Below, piece by piece: positions 63,662-64,000 of a stretch of DNA of 64,000 bases. The notes beneath the pieces were generated by a model. It saw nothing but the letters and a program-made list of their open reading frames with translations. It had not been told where the DNA came from and made no database searches. This stretch comes from an uncultured Bacillota bacterium (lineage in GTDB: Bacteria; Bacillota; Clostridia; Christensenellales; QAND01), in NCBI GenBank assembly GCA_905188085.1, contig CAJJKN010000006.1, forward strand, positions 1-64,000. The letters run 5' to 3'. Within the stretch, counting starts at the first letter, position 1. Each line of letters opens with the position of its first letter. The position numbers were made by a program, and so were the translations under genes.

Positions 63662-64000
63662 TCAGTCTCTGTTTCTGGTAAGCAAGAACAGACGCAAAAA
63701 CTGTAACAACGCCATAAACGTGGAAGCCAGATAGGTCATGGCCGCGGCGCTCAGCACCGCGCTCACGCCGCGCTGTTCTTCTTCGGTATAGCCACCGCTT
63801 TGCGCAATCAGCGCTTTGGCCCGGTTGGATGCATTAAATTCCACCGGCAGGGTAATGAGCTGAAACACGACCACGGAAGCATATAAAATCAGCGCCGCCG
63901 TAACTAGGCCACCCCTTTCCAGCAAAAAGCCTACAAACAGCAGTGGAATCGCCAGCTGAGACGCCACATTGACCACCGGCACAATGGCGTCGCGCACCGT
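63662..64000 (-). CDS. YugP-like zinc metallopeptidase, C-terminal part
   Basis: The frame is open at the right edge; only the last 112 or so codons are present. RDAIVPVVNVASQLAIP, then VVFQLITLPVEFNASNRAKALI and the C-terminal AMTYLASTFMALLQFLRL match the end of the YugP/neutral zinc metallopeptidase family, membrane-bound proteins. The HExxH site would lie outside the window. Confidence 0.85.
   Translation of the reverse strand, partial: TVRDAIVPVVNVASQLAIPLLFVGFLLERGGLVTAALILYASVVVFQLITLPVEFNASNRAKALIAQSGGYTEEEQRGVSAVLSAAAMTYLASTFMALLQFLRLFLLTRNRD

Overview
The window looks like chromosomal DNA of an anaerobic member of the Bacillota, class Clostridia (my inference; genus not determinable by reading). 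Support comes from strong AGGAGG-type ribosome binding sites, AT-rich intergenic DNA between moderately GC-rich genes, an ileS T-box leader, pyruvate:ferredoxin oxidoreductase, rubrerythrin, a two-subunit Fe-S L-serine dehydratase, a K+-type membrane pyrophosphatase, a short alanyl-tRNA synthetase and the GGGtGRT/NifU-like pair. No tRNA, rRNA, CRISPR array, transposase or phage gene was seen.

The first 10.5 kb is the most unusual part. It is a head-to-tail array of four complete genes, each 551 codons, plus the 3' end of a fifth. All encode a mannose-family PTS permease in which the IIC and IID subunits are fused into one polypeptide. Every copy has its own leader and a nearly identical terminator. 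Copies at 662 and 2741 share one leader type; copies at 6320 and 8800 share another. Long internal and 3' stretches are identical between copies, while a few short patches differ, which suggests continuing gene conversion around specificity-determining segments. An HxlR-type regulator (5436-5831) precedes the third complete copy. The same block was duplicated before the fourth, but there the regulator has collapsed to a 32-codon in-frame remnant. No IIA or IIB gene is visible.

From 10.6 to 64 kb the window is ordinary core metabolism in short operons: an XRE regulator with a zinc-ribbon tail; serC-serA; rarA with tldD/tldE; T-box-controlled ileS followed by three overlapping genes (methyltransferase, pseudouridine synthase, short-chain dehydrogenase); a flippase-like membrane protein; the GGGtGRT/NifU-like pair, divergent from an aminotransferase-tyrS-YigZ run; ilvE and a large CARDB-type surface protein; DUF2461-transketolase; rmuC-amino acid kinase-Rrf2; a MATE exporter; and an Fe-S aldo/keto reductase, divergent from a LarA-like racemase, class II aldolase and 2-hydroxyacid dehydrogenase.

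Next come a broken acetyltransferase gene, rubrerythrin, a phosphopantetheinyl transferase, mntP, a HAD phosphatase, a peptidoglycan-binding protein, the large nifJ gene, hisC-hisK, sdaAB-sdaAA, the short alaS, a GNAT protein, hppA, an unknown membrane protein with lrgA-lrgB, and the end of a YugP-like zinc peptidase. Together these describe a fermentative, amino-acid-metabolising anaerobe: sugars enter by PTS, pyruvate is oxidised through ferredoxin, serine is both made and degraded, and the cell carries oxygen-defence and ion-pumping functions.
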